Shown here one piece after another: positions 19,409-27,965 of a stretch of DNA of 64,000 nt. Under the pieces are notes generated by a model that was not told where the DNA came from, did not search any database, and saw only the letters and a program-made list of their open reading frames with translations. The translations under genes and the position numbers were made by a program. The stretch lies in contig NZ_KI632512.1 in the NCBI RefSeq assembly GCF_000504305.1, positions 2,292,250 to 2,356,249 of the forward strand, in the 5' to 3' direction. Position 1 is the stretch's first letter. Each line of letters starts with the position of its first letter. This DNA comes from Nitratidesulfovibrio termitidis HI1. GTDB lineage: Bacteria > Desulfobacterota > Desulfovibrionia > Desulfovibrionales > Desulfovibrionaceae.

Positions 19409-19798
19409 CTATTGTTTCGGAGCCCCGGCGGCCTCCATGTCCATCATCTTCTTGCCATCCATCATCATGGTATGGCCTTCCATCATCATCTTCTTGCCCT
19501 GCATCATCTTGTCATGTCCTTCCATCATCTTCTTCCTGCCGGGGGTCATGGGGGCGTTCTTGTCCATCATCCCCTTGCCCTGCTGCATCATCATCTCACC
19601 TTTGGACATGTCCTTCATATGCATCATGGTGTCGGCACCATCCATCATCATTTTCGGTCCCTCGCCAGCAGGCTTGGCGTCGTGGGCGCCATGGTCGGCC
19701 TCGGCGGGCGCCGCCGCTGCCGCGTAACCAACAGACGGCAGGGCCAGAGCTAACGTGATCATTGCCGCAAACACCATCTTTTTGAATACGTTGCACAT
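19409..19798 (-). CDS. Methionine-rich exported protein
   Basis: A 129-residue protein with a typical Sec signal peptide (MCNVFKKMVFAAMITLALALPSVGYAAA). The mature part is hydrophilic and extraordinarily rich in Met: 26 of roughly 100 residues, in repeated blocks such as KMMMDGADTMMHMKDMSKGEMM and KKMMEGHDKMMQGKKMMMEGH, with His and Lys between. Clustered Met/His residues in periplasmic proteins commonly bind Cu(I) or Ag(I), so a metal-binding role is a reasonable inference, but no named family is recognised. The start at 19798 follows AAGGAGG; the frame is open for 30 more codons upstream without support. It is a single gene. Confidence 0.75.
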   Translation of the reverse strand: MCNVFKKMVFAAMITLALALPSVGYAAAAAPAEADHGAHDAKPAGEGPKMMMDGADTMMHMKDMSKGEMMMQQGKGMMDKNAPMTPGRKKMMEGHDKMMQGKKMMMEGHTMMMDGKKMMDMEAAGAPKQ

Positions 19799-19910
19799 AG
19801 CAATGCCTCCTTGCAGTGTTTCAAAGCCGTCGGCACGCACATGCGTGACACTGTGCTTACATGCTACACCGCAAGCATGAACGTGCATAGCGCAACCCGC
19901 AAATAATCAA

Positions 19911-19941
19911 CGCGCCGCACGGGCATTACCCGCGCGGCGCG
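19911..19941 (-). terminator. Terminator of folD
   Basis: On the minus strand cgcgccgc and gcggcgcg form the stem around a GC-rich loop, followed by ttgattattt, 29 bases after the folD stop. Confidence 0.7.
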
Positions 19942-19969
19942 CATACCGAAAATCGAACCGGAATCCGGG

Positions 19970-20833
19970 TCACGCCACAGCGGTGCGGCCCTTCCACGAG
20001 ATCACGGTGTTGATGAGCAACTGGGCGATGGTCATGGGCCCCACGCCGCCGGGCACCGGGGTCATGGCTGCGGCGATGCAGCTGATGTCGTCGTACTTGC
20101 AGTCGCCCACCAGCCCTTCATCGGTGCGGTGAATGCCCACGTCCACCACCACCGCGCCGGGCTTGACCATCTCCGAGGTGACCAGGCAGGGCCGCCCGGC
20201 CGCCACGAACAGGAAGTCCGCCTGACGGCATTCCTCGGCCAGGTTCGGCGTGCCGGAATGACACACCGTCACCGTGGCGTTGGCGTACTTGCCGGGCGCG
20301 CCCAGCATCAGCGCCAGCGGCTTGCCCACGATGTTGCTGCGCCCCACCACCACGGCCTTCTTGCCCGAGGGCGAAAGGTCATAGCGCTCCAGCAGGGTCA
20401 TCACCCCCGCCGGAGTGCACGGACGAAAGCCCGGCAGCCCCAGCGCCAGACGCCCCATGTTCTCGGGGTGAAAGCCGTCCACGTCCTTTTTCGGGCTGAT
20501 GCGCTCCAGGCAGCGCTGGCTGTTCAGCCCCCTGGGCAGCGGCAGTTGCAGCAGGATGCCGTCGATGTCCGGACGCCCGTTCAGTTCGTCGATGAGCACT
20601 TCCAGCGTTTCCTGCGTGGTGTCCGCAGGCAGGCGAAACGCCTCGGACCGGATGCCCGCCTCTTCGCAGCCGCGCTCCTTGTTGCGCACGTACACCTGAG
20701 AAGCTGGGTCCTCGCCCACCAGGATCACCGCCAGCCCCGGCGCGCGGCCCGCAGCCGCAAGCCCCGCCGCCACTTCTTCCTTCAGTTCCGCGCGAATGGC
20801 CGCAGCCGTCGCCTTGCCGTCGAGCAGCAACAT
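19970..20833 (-). CDS. folD: Methylenetetrahydrofolate dehydrogenase/cyclohydrolase
   Basis: Bifunctional cytoplasmic enzyme converting 5,10-methylene-THF to 10-formyl-THF with NADP+. It is 287 residues, the usual size. Motifs are [17 protein letters not shown] with the catalytic Lys, QLPLPRGLN, the second signature [14 protein letters not shown], the Rossmann segment [17 protein letters not shown] and [15 protein letters not shown]. The start at 20833 ([10 protein letters not shown]) has GGGAGG upstream. The frame continues 30 codons upstream without family similarity. Confidence 0.96.
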   Translation of the reverse strand: MLLLDGKATAAAIRAELKEEVAAGLAAAGRAPGLAVILVGEDPASQVYVRNKERGCEEAGIRSEAFRLPADTTQETLEVLIDELNGRPDIDGILLQLPLPRGLNSQRCLERISPKKDVDGFHPENMGRLALGLPGFRPCTPAGVMTLLERYDLSPSGKKAVVVGRSNIVGKPLALMLGAPGKYANATVTVCHSGTPNLAEECRQADFLFVAAGRPCLVTSEMVKPGAVVVDVGIHRTDEGLVGDCKYDDISCIAAAMTPVPGGVGPMTIAQLLINTVISWKGRTAVA

Positions 20834-21149
20834 GTCTCCAACCTCCCGAAATCCGGCGCGCGTGCGCGCCGCCTGTCTGATTCCGCTGCCCGGCACGTCT
20901 CGCGTTCCGGTCGCATCCGCCATGTGTCGCTGCCTGCTTCCTCATGAGAGAACAGGCGGCCTTTGAAATATCGGGGCGCTGCCCCGTGCCCCGCCGGGGG
21001 AGCATGCTCCCCCGGACCCCCTGCTTGGGGCGGGTTCAAACCGAAATTTTCTGCCGGACTGCGTGCAACGCTCTTCCGCGCTTGCACCACCCGAAAGCAA
21101 AAGGGAGGGAGCCACGCAGGCCCCCTCCCCAAAAACACGCCACAGTGCG
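20834..21149 (-). other. 316-base spacer between eno and folD
   Basis: Holds a perfect 22-base palindrome at 20994-21015 next to a second small stem (20973-20985). The region should contain the eno terminator and the folD promoter; no clear promoter is visible. Confidence 0.55.
20994..21015. repeat. Perfect 22-base palindrome downstream of eno
   Basis: An 11-bp self-complementary sequence centred on gcatgc with ccggggga/tcccccgg arms. Likely folds in RNA; termination or mRNA 3'-end protection of eno is possible. It looks like a dispersed intergenic palindrome, which only a genome search could show. Confidence 0.6.
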
Positions 21150-22625
<1,476 letters not shown>

Positions 22626-22666
22626 AAATATCTGCAACTACGAGCCTGTCCCATGGGGCCAGCCTC

Positions 22667-23455
22667 CTATCGGGCGTCACGCTCCAGATACAACAACCGC
22701 AGGCCCTCCAGCAGAAGGTCGGGCCTGACGTGGTCGAAACAGCGGCTCACCCGCGCGATGTCCCGGGCGAATCCGCCCGTGGCCACCACCTCGATGGGGC
22801 CGGGCAGCACGCCGCCAAGGCGGGCCAGCACCCCTTCGGTCATGGCGGCAAAGCCGAAAATGAAGCCGTGGTTCAGGCTGGTGGTGGTGGACCGGCCAAT
22901 GACCGGCGAATCCTCTTCCACTTCCAGGCTGATGCGCGGCAGCTTGGCCGTGCGCGACGACAACGCCCCGGCGGACGACAGCACGCCGGGACAAATCAAA
23001 CCACCAAGATACGCACCGCCTTCCACGCAGTCAAACGTCGTAGCGGTGCCGAAATCCACGGACACCAGCGACCGGGGGCCGGGGTACAGCCGCCGGGCGG
23101 CATAGGCCGCCACCAGCCTGTCGGCGCCCACTTCGGCGGGCCGCTCGTAGCGGTTCTCCAGCGGGATGGGGATGTCGCCGGGCGCGAACAGCAGCTTGCG
23201 GTACAGATAGCGTTCGCAGGCGCGGCGGATCAGCGGATTGACGCCGGGCACCACCGAACTGGCCACGCAGGCCTCCACGTCCGCCGGGCCCAACCCCGCA
23301 TGGCGCAGCACCTCCAGCAGGCGCAGGCCTATGGAGTCTGCCGTCTGGCCGGGGTCGGTGGGCAGCACGTACGAGGTCAGCACGGCGGTTTCCACCGCGA
23401 TGCCGATCTTGACGTTGGTGTTGCCGATGTCGAACAGCAGAAAATGCTGGGTCAT
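22667..23455 (-). CDS. coaX: Type III pantothenate kinase
   Basis: First step of coenzyme A synthesis: ATP-dependent phosphorylation of pantothenate. It is 262 residues. The ASKHA-fold phosphate-binding loop FDIGNTNVKIGI is at the N-terminus; further on are the ligand region ENRYERPAEVGADRLVAAYAA and the second phosphate motif SVDFGTATTFDCVEGGAYLGGLICPG. GGAAG precedes the ATG. It lies upstream of eno on the same strand with a 212-base gap filled by palindromes. Confidence 0.95.
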   Translation of the reverse strand: MTQHFLLFDIGNTNVKIGIAVETAVLTSYVLPTDPGQTADSIGLRLLEVLRHAGLGPADVEACVASSVVPGVNPLIRRACERYLYRKLLFAPGDIPIPLENRYERPAEVGADRLVAAYAARRLYPGPRSLVSVDFGTATTFDCVEGGAYLGGLICPGVLSSAGALSSRTAKLPRISLEVEEDSPVIGRSTTTSLNHGFIFGFAAMTEGVLARLGGVLPGPIEVVATGGFARDIARVSRCFDHVRPDLLLEGLRLLYLERDAR

Positions 23456-23847
23456 GCCGCTTCCGGTATGTCCTGTATGTATGGATGGGGCCGCTGCCGT
23501 CCCGTGCGCGATGCGCCTTTGCGCAAGTGTAGCCTGTTCGGACGGAAACGCAACCGTGGCGCGCCGCTTCGCCTACCTCAAAGCGGCCCGCTTCGCAACG
23601 GTTTGCGACAAACCGGGGCGTGCCGCGCCGTGACGGAAAATTTCGTGGCCGCGCCTGCCATCCGCCCCCGCAATAACCAACACCACCCCGAAGCCCCAAG
23701 CCCCCCCCCGACACCAAGCCATCCCCGACACCGGGCCTCTCCGGCACCGGATCGGACAACGCGGGCACGGTCTGCGGGACACGCGCCTCTTTGCACGTCC
23801 CTTGCAACACCATCCCGGCATACGGAAAAAACTTCCAGGAGGCCGCC
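23456..23847. other. 392-base divergent spacer coaX / small gene
   Basis: Divergent promoter region with no recognisable -35/-10 pair, operator or coding sequence. A C-rich stretch lies near 23690-23760. Confidence 0.5.
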
Positions 23848-24129
23848 ATGACCACGGGCATCACCACCATTTCGCAGGATACCTTCTCGCGCATCGACAC
23901 GCTGCTGGCGCAGGCCCGCGAAACGACCGAAGCCAAGCGTTCCTCGCTCGACGCCACCGGTTCCCAGCCCACCCAGGCTGGCCAGACAAGGCTGGCATCC
24001 AACGCCGACGTGCCCACCGCAGAGGCAGACCAGGCCTACAGCGCGGTCATGGACATGCTGGCCGCCCCCTCCGGCGACGCACACCGTTCGCTGGACCCGG
24101 AACGGGTGGCCCGCCTGCTGGACCTGTAG
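23848..24129 (+). CDS. Small protein of unknown function
   Basis: A 93-residue, hydrophilic, Ala/Thr/Ser-rich protein without membrane segment or signal peptide. The first 35 residues could form a helix (FSRIDTLLAQARETTEAKRS), the middle is low-complexity, and the C-terminus ends SLDPERVARLLDL. The size, the charged helix-disorder-helix layout and the end recall FlgM-type anti-sigma factors only loosely, so no name is given. The CCAGGAGG ribosome site before the ATG is strong and GC composition is native, so I consider it a real gene. It stands alone, divergent from coaX. Confidence 0.65.
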   Translation: MTTGITTISQDTFSRIDTLLAQARETTEAKRSSLDATGSQPTQAGQTRLASNADVPTAEADQAYSAVMDMLAAPSGDAHRSLDPERVARLLDL

Positions 24130-24254
24130 GCACCCCGCCCCGTCCGCCTGCGGGCAGTCCGCCACGGTCCGCACCATCCACGGGATGTGGCCGCTGCCGC
24201 CCCCCCCTGCGGGCACAGGCGTGCGGCCACGGCATTTCTTCCCCGCGCCGCAAC

Positions 24255-24307
24255 GGCACGACGCCCTCATGCATGCGAACGTTGCGCGTGCATGAGGGCG
24301 TCGTGCC
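24255..24307. terminator. Long perfect hairpin between convergent genes
   Basis: Arms of 19 bases (24255-24273 and 24289-24307) pair perfectly around a 15-base loop. It sits between the ends of two convergent genes and could be a bidirectional terminator, though no T run follows on either strand. Confidence 0.6.
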
Positions 24308-24411
24308 TGCCGGATTTCCGTCACACATCCACTGCCAGCCACTGCCAATCCGGCGCGCCCGGATTCAGACAACGCCGGGGGAGCCGGGCAGTGCCGGTCG
24401 CTGCCGGGGCA

Positions 24412-25044
24412 TCACGCCGGATCGGGCTCACCCTTGCTGCGGGCCAGGGCCGTATCGTGCACCCGAGTGGCCTGCGCCTTGTCCGGGTCCACCTCCATGG
24501 CCTTGCGCAAATGGCGCAGGGCGCGCTTGGGTTCGCCCGCCTCCAGCATGGCCCGGCCCATGAGCAGGAACAGCCGGTGCTCGTTGCGGTAGAACCCCGT
24601 GGCCTCGGTGAAGGCCTCGTCCGCCTCGGCCACCTTCTTGTGTTCCAGCAGCCGCCTGCCGTGCAGCAGCAGCTTGTCCAACTGCTGCTTGCGGGCAATG
24701 GCCTGCTCGTAGGTTTCCTGCTCCTGCTCGTCACGCATGGACCGCAGAATGCGCGCCAACATGACCAGCAACTGCTTCTCGGCCCCTTTCTCGAAGGCCA
24801 GCCCGCGCGGCGAAATGGCCGTGGCCCGCGCCTTCACGTCCTCGTCACGCGAGAGCATCTGCACCATCTCGCGCAGCGCGCCGTGCAGTTCGGCCAGGTC
24901 GCGCCCGACGATGCCGCCGTCCACGATGGGCTGCACCCCGGCGGCGGTGGCCGCCAGGGCACGGGGCACGTCGTGCCTGTGAAAATATGCCTTGGCTCGC
25001 GCCAGGTATCCGCGCGCCTGGCGCGCATCGCCTTTGGGTGACAC
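24412..25044 (-). CDS. TPR-containing protein of unknown function
   Basis: Predicted cytoplasmic helical protein of 210 residues. Residues about 5-30 (ARQARGYLARAKAYFHRHDVPRALAATAAG) and 135-195 (LLEHKKVAEADEAFTEATGFY; HRLFLLMGRAMLEAGEPKRALRHLRKAMEVDPDKA) have tetratricopeptide spacing, so it probably mediates protein contacts. The GTG at 25044 is chosen because GGAGG lies 7 bases before it; an ATG at 25107 would add 21 residues but has no ribosome site and would place the start inside the ferredoxin promoter. It is divergent from the ferredoxin gene. Confidence 0.75.
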   Translation of the reverse strand: MSPKGDARQARGYLARAKAYFHRHDVPRALAATAAGVQPIVDGGIVGRDLAELHGALREMVQMLSRDEDVKARATAISPRGLAFEKGAEKQLLVMLARILRSMRDEQEQETYEQAIARKQQLDKLLLHGRRLLEHKKVAEADEAFTEATGFYRNEHRLFLLMGRAMLEAGEPKRALRHLRKAMEVDPDKAQATRVHDTALARSKGEPDPA

Positions 25045-25085
25045 CGGGTTGCCTCCGCTACGCTGGACGCCGTGCGCCCCGCCCG

Positions 25086-25115
25086 TTGTGCTCGACGCTT
25101 CGACCATGCTATACT
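25086..25115 (+). promoter_or_regulatory. Sigma-70-type promoter of the ferredoxin gene
   Basis: TTGTGC (25086-25091) and TATACT (25110-25115) with an 18-base spacer. The start of transcription would be near 25122, about 20 bases before the ATG. Confidence 0.6.
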
Positions 25116-25143
25116 ATGGAGCAAACAGCCCAAGGAGGCCACC

Positions 25144-25338
25144 ATGGCGAAGTATCTGTACCTCGATCAGGACGAATGCATGGCGTGCGAATCGTGCGTC
25201 GAACTTTGCCCCGAGGCGTTCAGAATGTCCAGCGCGGGCGAATATGCGGAGGTCATCGACCCCAACACCACTGCGGAATGCGTGGAAGACGCCATCTCCA
25301 CCTGCCCGGTGGAATGTATCGAGTGGCGCGAGGAATAG
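25144..25338 (+). CDS. Ferredoxin of the Desulfovibrio single-cluster type
   Basis: Small electron carrier, 64 residues. Cysteines are at 12, 15, 18, 22, 46, 54 and 58. The first six have exactly the spacing I recall for D. gigas ferredoxin II (8, 11, 14, 18, 42, 50), where 8, 11, 14 and 50 bind the cluster and 18-42 form a disulfide. By analogy Cys12, 15, 18 and 54 bind a [4Fe-4S] (or [3Fe-4S]) cluster and Cys22-Cys46 pair. Cys58 is extra. Many acidic residues suit docking to cytochromes and oxidoreductases. CAAGGAGG precedes the ATG. Confidence 0.95.
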   Translation: MAKYLYLDQDECMACESCVELCPEAFRMSSAGEYAEVIDPNTTAECVEDAISTCPVECIEWREE

Positions 25339-25423
25339 CCCCGCGTCCCCAAGTCCACCAGCGCCGCAGCGCGCGGTCACTCCGCCCGGCGGCAAGCCCC
25401 TTCCGCCCGTTTCGACAACCTCA

Positions 25424-25465
25424 CACGCGGGCCGCACGCCTTTGCCGGGACGTGCGGCCCGCGTG
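25424..25465 (+). terminator. Hairpin after the ferredoxin gene
   Basis: Perfect 15-bp stem, cacgcgggccgcacg (25424-25438) with cgtgcggcccgcgtg (25451-25465), 12-base loop, no T run. Confidence 0.55.
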
Positions 25466-25677
25466 CAGTACAGCACCCTTCCGGCGCTTCACACCGCGCG
25501 AATCCGCCCAGTTCCCCGCATCCCAGGCGTTTCCGGACCGTGTCGCACCTCTGCGCGGCAACAACGGTCAGTGGACGCGTTTCGCCACATTTCCATTCAA
25601 CTCCCCAGCCGCTGAAATTTCCTGCAAACACGCTGCCCCCCGCGAAGCGGAACAAAAATCACACGCCTCGTGTTGAC

Positions 25678-25696
25678 AATGAAAATCGTTTTCATT
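25678..25696 (+). promoter_or_regulatory. Fur box overlapping a promoter
   Basis: aatgaaaatcgttttcatt is a 19-base 9-1-9 inverted repeat with one mismatch, close to the classic Fur operator. It begins inside TTGACA (25673-25678) and runs to a weak -10 (TTAAAC, 25695-25700), so bound Fur would block RNA polymerase. Iron repression of the next gene is predicted. Confidence 0.85.
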
Positions 25697-25739
25697 AAAC
25701 AGGACAAAACGACGCGAGACTCGTCGGAAGGAGCCTCCC

Positions 25740-26018
25740 ATGTGCGCAGCACTCATCGGCGGAATGGACAGACTGAAGCGCGACTACATCAATGCGGCCC
25801 TCGCCAGCGGCGTGGACCTGAAGGTGTTCACGGGCAAGGAAAATCGCATCGCCGACAAGCTCGGCCAGGCGGACCTGGTCATCGTGTTCACCAACAAGAT
25901 CTCGCACGCTGCCAAGCGCGAGGTGGTGCAGCACGCCAAGGCCAACAGCATTCCCGTGCAGATGCTGCACAGCTGCGGCGTTTCCACGCTGCGTCAGGCC
26001 CTGGACACCACCAACTAG
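25740..26018 (+). CDS. DUF2325-type small protein, Fur-controlled
   Basis: A 92-residue protein resembling DUF2325 proteins: MCAALIGGMDRLKRDYINAALASGVDLKVFTGK, then ADLVIVFTNKISHAAKREVVQHAKANSIPV, a small Rossmann-like alpha/beta layout of unknown role. Cys2 and a second Cys in LHSCGVSTLR are the only cysteines. GGAAGGAG precedes the ATG. The Fur box 45 bases upstream predicts induction under iron starvation. It probably shares a transcript with the next small gene, which also begins MCAA. I recall a similar Fur-controlled hypothetical pair in D. vulgaris, but could not check it. Confidence 0.8.
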   Translation: MCAALIGGMDRLKRDYINAALASGVDLKVFTGKENRIADKLGQADLVIVFTNKISHAAKREVVQHAKANSIPVQMLHSCGVSTLRQALDTTN

Positions 26019-26041
26019 AATTTTCGAGCACGACGACGCCA

Positions 26042-26135
26042 CCGTCGCGGAACCCCGGCGCGCACCCGCAAAGCACGCGGAGGCGACCCGCCCGGCGCAT
26101 CCGCACCCCGCTTCATGCCGGGGGTTCCGCGACGG
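26042..26135 (+). repeat. Long inverted repeat between the two Fur-controlled genes
   Basis: ccgtcgcggaacccc (26042-26056) pairs perfectly with ggggttccgcgacgg (26121-26135). The 64-base loop is GC-rich. In the transcript this gives a large stem between the two cistrons. Confidence 0.8.
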
Positions 26136-26217
26136 CGTCCCCATCGCGCCGCACACACGGGGCGCACGGACCACGCGCGACCAACGCATCACATTTTCAG
26201 GATCAAGGACAAAGACC

Positions 26218-26544
26218 ATGTGCGCAGCAAGCCAGATCGGCGCTTTGAACAGGCAGGGCATGCAGGCCCTTTCGGAAGGCAACCTCGCCAACGCGGACTT
26301 CCTGCTCTCGCAGGCCCTGCGCCAGGCCACGGCCCTTGGGCTTGCCGGATTCGAGGCCAAGATTCGCAACAATCTCGGGCTGGTCTGCCGCCTGCGTGGC
26401 CGCACGGACGAGGCCGTCTCCCATTTTTCCGCCGCCCTGGCCCATCTGGAGGCCAAGGTGGGCACGCAGCACCGCGTCTACGCCACCATCGCGGGCAATC
26501 TGGACGCCACCAGGGCGGAAGCCGCCGCCCGCGTCCTGCACTAG
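26218..26544 (+). CDS. Small TPR-like protein
   Basis: A 108-residue, all-helical protein with about two and a half tetratricopeptide-like repeats: ALNRQGMQALSEGNLANADFLLSQALRQA, then FEAKIRNNLGLVCRLRGRTDEAVSHFSAALAHLEA, then a partial third. The NNLGLVCRLRGRTDEAVSHFSAAL segment is a near-consensus TPR. Likely a protein-binding adaptor in the cytoplasm. CAAGGAC precedes the ATG. Probably transcribed with the DUF2325-type gene from the Fur-controlled promoter, 199 bases downstream of it. Confidence 0.75.
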   Translation: MCAASQIGALNRQGMQALSEGNLANADFLLSQALRQATALGLAGFEAKIRNNLGLVCRLRGRTDEAVSHFSAALAHLEAKVGTQHRVYATIAGNLDATRAEAAARVLH

Positions 26545-26945
26545 GGGCAACGCGCGGTCATACGGCTCGACCCGGTTCCTGCTTGCCCGCCGCACACGGG
26601 GTGTGTCCCGGCAGCTTCGCACGCGCACGGGGTGACCTGCACCATGTTGCGCGTGGTCCGCGCCAGTTCCGCATGGCGCTGGAACACCCGCGCGCACGAT
26701 TCGCCTTCACCGCCCGCATGGTGCATGCCCCGGGCATGTGTTGCGCCTGCCGCGTGCAGCGCCACACCCCAGCGCCGCAGTTTCCGCCATTGCCCGGGGC
26801 CGGGAGCAGCGTTTCCCGGCCATTTGCGTGAAACGAGCGCCTTGACACTGGACGGCCCCCGCCCGTTTCCAGTAGGCTGTTCAGTGCGCCTCCGCCACCC
26901 CGCCACATCGCGGAGGGGGGATCGCCTACCGTCAAGGAGCCAACC
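26545..26945 (+). other. 401-base spacer before the CheX-like gene
   Basis: GC-rich non-coding DNA. A TTGACA at about 26842 lacks a properly spaced -10. No hairpin with a T run and no convincing gene are seen. Confidence 0.45.
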
Positions 26946-27410
26946 ATGAGCAGCGGCATCGAAGTCGCAAAGCCCTTCGTCGCGGCCACCATCAACGTGC
27001 TGTCCACCATGGCGGGCATCACGCCCACGGCTGGCGCGCCCTATGTCAAAAAGAACAACGTGGCCAAGGGCGACGTGTCGGCCGTCATCGGCATTACCGG
27101 GTACAAGAACGGCACCATCTCGGTGACCTTCACCAAGAAGTGCGCCATTGCCCTGGTAAAGGCCATGCTGGGCGACGACATCCAGGACATCGTCCAGGAC
27201 ATCAAGGACGCCGTGGGCGAGGTGACCAACATGATCTCCGGTCAGGCCCGCGCGGGCCTTGCCGAGATGGGCATGACCTTCCAAGGGGCCACCCCCTCGG
27301 TGATCATGGGCGACGGGCACACCATCAGCCACATCACCAAGGCGCCCATCATCGCCATTCCCTTCGGCACGCCCCACGGCGACTTCACCGTGGAGTTCTG
27401 CTTCGAGTAA
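26946..27410 (+). CDS. CheX-like chemotaxis protein
   Basis: A 154-residue protein of the CheC/CheX/FliY family, which in other bacteria dephosphorylates CheY-P. Similarity is in the N-terminal VAKPFVAATINVLSTMAGI, the central DIVQDIKDAVGEVTNMISGQARAGL, which corresponds to the conserved E-x2-N active-site helix (Glu-Val-Thr-Asn), and the C-terminal IPFGTPHGDFTVEFCFE. The single E-x2-N motif fits CheX rather than CheC. CAAGGAG precedes the ATG. It is a single gene with no other chemotaxis gene near; its response-regulator partner is unknown. Confidence 0.85.
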   Translation: MSSGIEVAKPFVAATINVLSTMAGITPTAGAPYVKKNNVAKGDVSAVIGITGYKNGTISVTFTKKCAIALVKAMLGDDIQDIVQDIKDAVGEVTNMISGQARAGLAEMGMTFQGATPSVIMGDGHTISHITKAPIIAIPFGTPHGDFTVEFCFE

Positions 27411-27519
27411 CCCCGGGCAGTTCCCGGCACCCGGCAACGATGCCGCTGGCACACGTGCGGGAACGCACGAGAGTTTTCCACCGGCAACCTGTCCACATCC
27501 CGCTGCCCTGCTGTGTACG

Positions 27520-27550
27520 GCGCCGCCGGAATTCCGGCGGCGCATGTTTT
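27520..27550 (+). terminator. Terminator of the CheX-like gene
   Basis: A perfect 24-base palindrome (12-bp arms, gcgccgccggaa/ttccggcggcgc) at 27520-27543 is followed by atgttttt. Confidence 0.8.
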
Positions 27551-27755
27551 TCCTCAATGCAAAATTCACACGGCATCCACTTGGAATCACGGAAAATCAT
27601 ACCGCAGCCCCTGATCATGCAGGGCAGCAGCAAGCCTGGGCCGCACCACATGTGGAGAATGCCGCGCGCAGGCTGTGAAAAGACAAAAACGAAGGTCCGG
27701 CAACACCCTGGCAAAGGCGAAAAACCGGGAAAAAATAGCCCGGTATTCCACCCCC

Positions 27756-27847
27756 TAACGGGTTAAGGACTGGCTTTTCCAAAACACCCCACTATACAAA
27801 AAAAATGGGGTGCAGTAGGCTTCGGCTCGAACTAACCCGCTGGGTTA
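27756..27847 (+). promoter_or_regulatory. Inverted repeats in the nrdGD upstream region
   Basis: taacccgctgggtta (27833-27847) is a perfect 6-3-6 inverted repeat; a shorter related sequence, taacgggttaa, lies at 27756-27766. Between them cacccca (27785-27791) pairs with tggggtg (27806-27812) around an A-rich loop that includes cactatac, a weak match to one NrdR half-site. These are candidate operators or a leader structure for the ribonucleotide reductase genes. Confidence 0.45.
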
Positions 27848-27965
27848 AAAATTTACTAGACACTCTCTTGACGGCGCGGAGCACCGCAACGCATCTGCCG
27901 CAAGGCGCCGCCAAAGGGCTTTTCGTTTCCGGAATCTCGCCACCCGGACAAGGATACTTCCCGTC

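Larger units (their letters stand above)
25339..25739 (+). other. 401-base spacer with hairpin and Fur box
   Basis: Holds the ferredoxin hairpin (25424-25465) and the promoter with Fur box of the next gene (25673-25700). No coding sequence is seen. Confidence 0.6.
27411..27965 (+). other. 555-base spacer with cheX terminator and nrd leader
   Basis: The first part holds the terminator at 27520-27550. From about 27570 the DNA is AT-richer and carries three small inverted repeats (27756-27766, 27785-27812, 27833-27847) before nrdG; these are listed separately. No gene is seen. Confidence 0.6.

Noticed and set aside
27785-27812. Pair of NrdR boxes upstream of nrdG
   Set aside because: Only one half-site resembles the consensus and no second box is found at the usual spacing.
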